From an uncultured Rhodobacter sp. (lineage in GTDB: Bacteria > Pseudomonadota > Alphaproteobacteria > Rhodobacterales > Rhodobacteraceae), in NCBI GenBank assembly GCA_937901435.1, contig CALGTJ010000232.1, positions 1-8,216 on the forward strand: a DNA stretch of 8,216 bases, written 5' to 3'. Each line of letters begins with the position of its first letter. The first letter of the stretch is position 1. The translations under genes and the position numbers were made by a program. A model generated the notes under the pieces. It saw only the letters and a list, made by a program, of their open reading frames with translations. It was not told where the DNA came from and did not search any database. Below are positions 6,736 to 8,216 of the stretch, piece by piece.

Positions 6736-8097
6736 CTATTTCTTGCCGGGTGTTCCGTCGAATTTCTTTTCCAGCGTGGTCCAGCAGTCGATGTAATTGT
6801 CCTGCATCGGGGCCTCATTGGCCGCGAATGGCGTCAAATGCTGCGGAAAGCGGGTTTCGAACATGAAGGACATGGTGTTGTCCAATTTGCCGGGTCCAAG
6901 GTTCGAGGTGCTGGCCTGTTCAAAGGCGTCACGGTCCGGGCCGTGGGGCAGCATCATGTTGTGCAGGCTCATCCCGCCGGGCACAAAGCCTTCGGGTTTG
7001 GCGTCATAGACTCCATAGATGTTGCCCATCAGTTCTGACATGACGTTCTTGTGATACCATGGCGGACGGAACGTATCTTCGGCCACCATCCACCGCTCGC
7101 GGAACAGGACGAAATCGATGTTCGCAGTGCCTTCGACCCCGCTGGGCGCGGTGAGCACGGTAAAGATCGACGGGTCAGGGTGATCGAACAGGATCGAGCC
7201 GACCGGGCAATAGGTTTTCAGGTCGTATTTCACAGGGGCGTAATTGCCGTGCCATGCGACCACGTCCAAAGGTGAGTGGCCGATGTGGGTCTCATGGAAC
7301 TGCCCGCACCATTTGATCGTCACGGTCGATGGCACCTCGCGGTCTTCGAAGGCGGCCACGGGTGTTTTGAAATCGCGACGGTTCGCAAGGCAATTCGCGC
7401 CGATCGGGCCACGACCGGGCAAGTCAAACTTTTGTCCGTAGTTTTCGCAGACAAAGCCACGGCAGGGGCCATCAATCACCTCGACGCGGTAGACCAGACC
7501 GCGGGGCAGGATTGCGATTTCTTGCGGACCAAGGTCGATGACGCCGAGTTCGGTATAAAAGCGCAGCGAACCTTCCTGAGGCACCACCAACAACTCGCTG
7601 TCGGCGGAATAGAAATACTCATCGACCATACTTTGCGTCACCAGATAGATATGCGCGGCCATGCCGACCTGCGTGTTCACATCGCCCGCCGTGGTCATTG
7701 TTCGCATTCCGGTAATCCAGGTCAGGGGCTGATCGGCCTGCGGCATCGGGTTCCAGCGATATTGGCCCAGCGAGGTGACATCATCGGTGATGAACGGCGC
7801 GCTTTTCCAATAGGGTACATCGATGCGGTTGAACCGATGAGTGTGTTTGACCGAAGGACGAATGCGATAGCACCACGTGCGTTCATTCTGATGGCTGGGC
7901 GCGGTAAAGGCGGTGCCGCTAAGCTGCTCGGCATAAAGCCCGTAATTCACCCGTTGGGGAGAGTTCATGCCTTGGGGTAGAGCACCGGGCAGGGCCTCTG
8001 TCTCGAAATCATTGCCGAAGCCGGGCATGTAACCATCGGTAATACCCACAGTACTGGGCGCGCGGGTCATGTCGCGGGGCGCAAATTGCGTGTTCAT
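6736..8097 (-). CDS. hmgA: homogentisate 1,2-dioxygenase
   Basis: This Fe(II) enzyme opens the homogentisate ring with O2 to give maleylacetoacetate, in the cytoplasm. The 453-residue length fits the family, and the N-terminus [19 protein letters not shown] is characteristic. The iron ligands correspond to human His335, Glu341 and His371 and appear here as His349 (PPWYHKN), Glu355 (MSELMG) and His385 (LPHGPD). His306 (DHPDPSIF) matches the second-sphere catalytic His. The ATG at 8097 is preceded by a strong AGGGAGG five bases upstream (8103-8109). It is the first gene of a leftward operon with fahA next, and a promoter with an embedded palindrome lies just upstream. No odd features or missing residues were seen. 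Identification is secure. Confidence 0.98.
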   Translation of the reverse strand: MNTQFAPRDMTRAPSTVGITDGYMPGFGNDFETEALPGALPQGMNSPQRVNYGLYAEQLSGTAFTAPSHQNERTWCYRIRPSVKHTHRFNRIDVPYWKSAPFITDDVTSLGQYRWNPMPQADQPLTWITGMRTMTTAGDVNTQVGMAAHIYLVTQSMVDEYFYSADSELLVVPQEGSLRFYTELGVIDLGPQEIAILPRGLVYRVEVIDGPCRGFVCENYGQKFDLPGRGPIGANCLANRRDFKTPVAAFEDREVPSTVTIKWCGQFHETHIGHSPLDVVAWHGNYAPVKYDLKTYCPVGSILFDHPDPSIFTVLTAPSGVEGTANIDFVLFRERWMVAEDTFRPPWYHKNVMSELMGNIYGVYDAKPEGFVPGGMSLHNMMLPHGPDRDAFEQASTSNLGPGKLDNTMSFMFETRFPQHLTPFAANEAPMQDNYIDCWTTLEKKFDGTPGKK

Positions 8098-8121
8098 CAG
8101 AGCCTCCCTAAGCTGTGGCCG

Positions 8122-8149
8122 AGTATCGTTTCATTTGCAACGAAGTCAA
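8122..8149 (-). promoter_or_regulatory. putative sigma70 promoter of the hmgA operon
   Basis: Read on the - strand, TTGACT (8149-8144) matches the -35 consensus at five of six bases. It is followed by a 16-bp spacer and GATACT (8127-8122), which matches the -10 consensus at four of six. The start of transcription would fall near 8115, giving a leader of about 18 nt that holds the strong hmgA ribosome site. Position, orientation and spacing all fit. It was found by eye, so a chance match cannot be excluded. Confidence 0.55.
8130..8144. promoter_or_regulatory. putative operator palindrome in the hmgA promoter
   Basis: The 15-mer TTCATTTGCAACGAA is an imperfect dyad in which TTC, TT, AA and GAA match symmetrically about the centre. 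It occupies the spacer between the proposed -35 and -10 boxes. A protein bound here would block RNA polymerase, as expected for a repressor released by homogentisate or its precursor. MarR- and IclR-family regulators commonly control such operons, but no regulator gene is visible in the window, so the binding protein is unknown. Confidence 0.45.
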
Positions 8150-8216
8150 GGATTCGATCCAAACTGGTCTTGCCCCGTTTTAGTTCCGGTCTCTTTCGAG
8201 CAATGTTTGCTATGAA

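Larger units (their letters stand above)
8098..8216. other. upstream intergenic region of hmgA, running off the window
   Basis: These 119 bases hold the hmgA ribosome site, the proposed promoter and the operator palindrome. A second small dyad, GGAT-TCG-ATCC (8150-8160), sits just upstream of the -35. At the extreme right end two in-frame ATG codons on the + strand (8203 and 8212) could begin a divergent gene such as a regulator, but only a few codons are visible and there is no clear ribosome site, so no CDS is called. Confidence 0.5.

Noticed and set aside
6208..7980. Long + strand frames (276 and 234 codons) opposite fahA and hmgA
   Set aside because: They are antisense shadows of secure enzyme genes, and their translations resemble no known family.
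8203..8216. Start of a divergent + strand gene, perhaps a regulator
   Set aside because: Only four full codons are visible, with no clear ribosome site; it cannot be supported from this window.

Overview
The window looks like chromosomal DNA from an alphaproteobacterium, most likely a marine Rhodobacteraceae (Roseobacter group). This is inferred from the moderately high GC content, the protein flavour and the gene order. Coding density is very high, with genes packed tail-to-tail or overlapping by four bases. No tRNA, rRNA, CRISPR array, insertion sequence or prophage signal was seen.

Two transcription units converge near position 2310. The left one runs on the + strand. It holds the 3' part of serA (D-3-phosphoglycerate dehydrogenase, cut by the window start) and, 8 bp later, a PPP-type metallophosphoesterase.

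The right unit fills the rest of the window on the - strand and reads leftward from about 8115. Its order is hmgA (homogentisate 1,2-dioxygenase), fahA (fumarylacetoacetase, TTG start), an MBL-fold protein with an unusual metal site, a 30-codon microprotein, an 87-aa small membrane protein, a class A FAD monooxygenase, and a 65-aa DUF2783-like protein. The five distal genes are joined by 4-bp ATGA overlaps or a 5-bp gap, so they are very likely translationally coupled. A sigma70-like promoter with a palindrome lying almost exactly in its -35/-10 spacer precedes hmgA.

Working model: the operon channels an aromatic acid through homogentisate. The FAD monooxygenase and the tiny DUF2783 protein may form a two-component hydroxylase that makes homogentisate, by analogy with MhaA/MhaB acting on 3-hydroxyphenylacetate in Pseudomonas putida. 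HmgA opens the ring to maleylacetoacetate, and FahA cleaves fumarylacetoacetate to fumarate and acetoacetate. The glutathione-dependent isomerase expected between those two steps (maiA/hmgC) is not in the window. The position just after fahA is instead held by an MBL-fold protein that keeps its Zn1 ligands but has lost those specific to Zn2. The least described parts are this MBL protein, the unannotated microprotein and its membrane-protein partner, and the proposed monooxygenase/DUF2783 pair.
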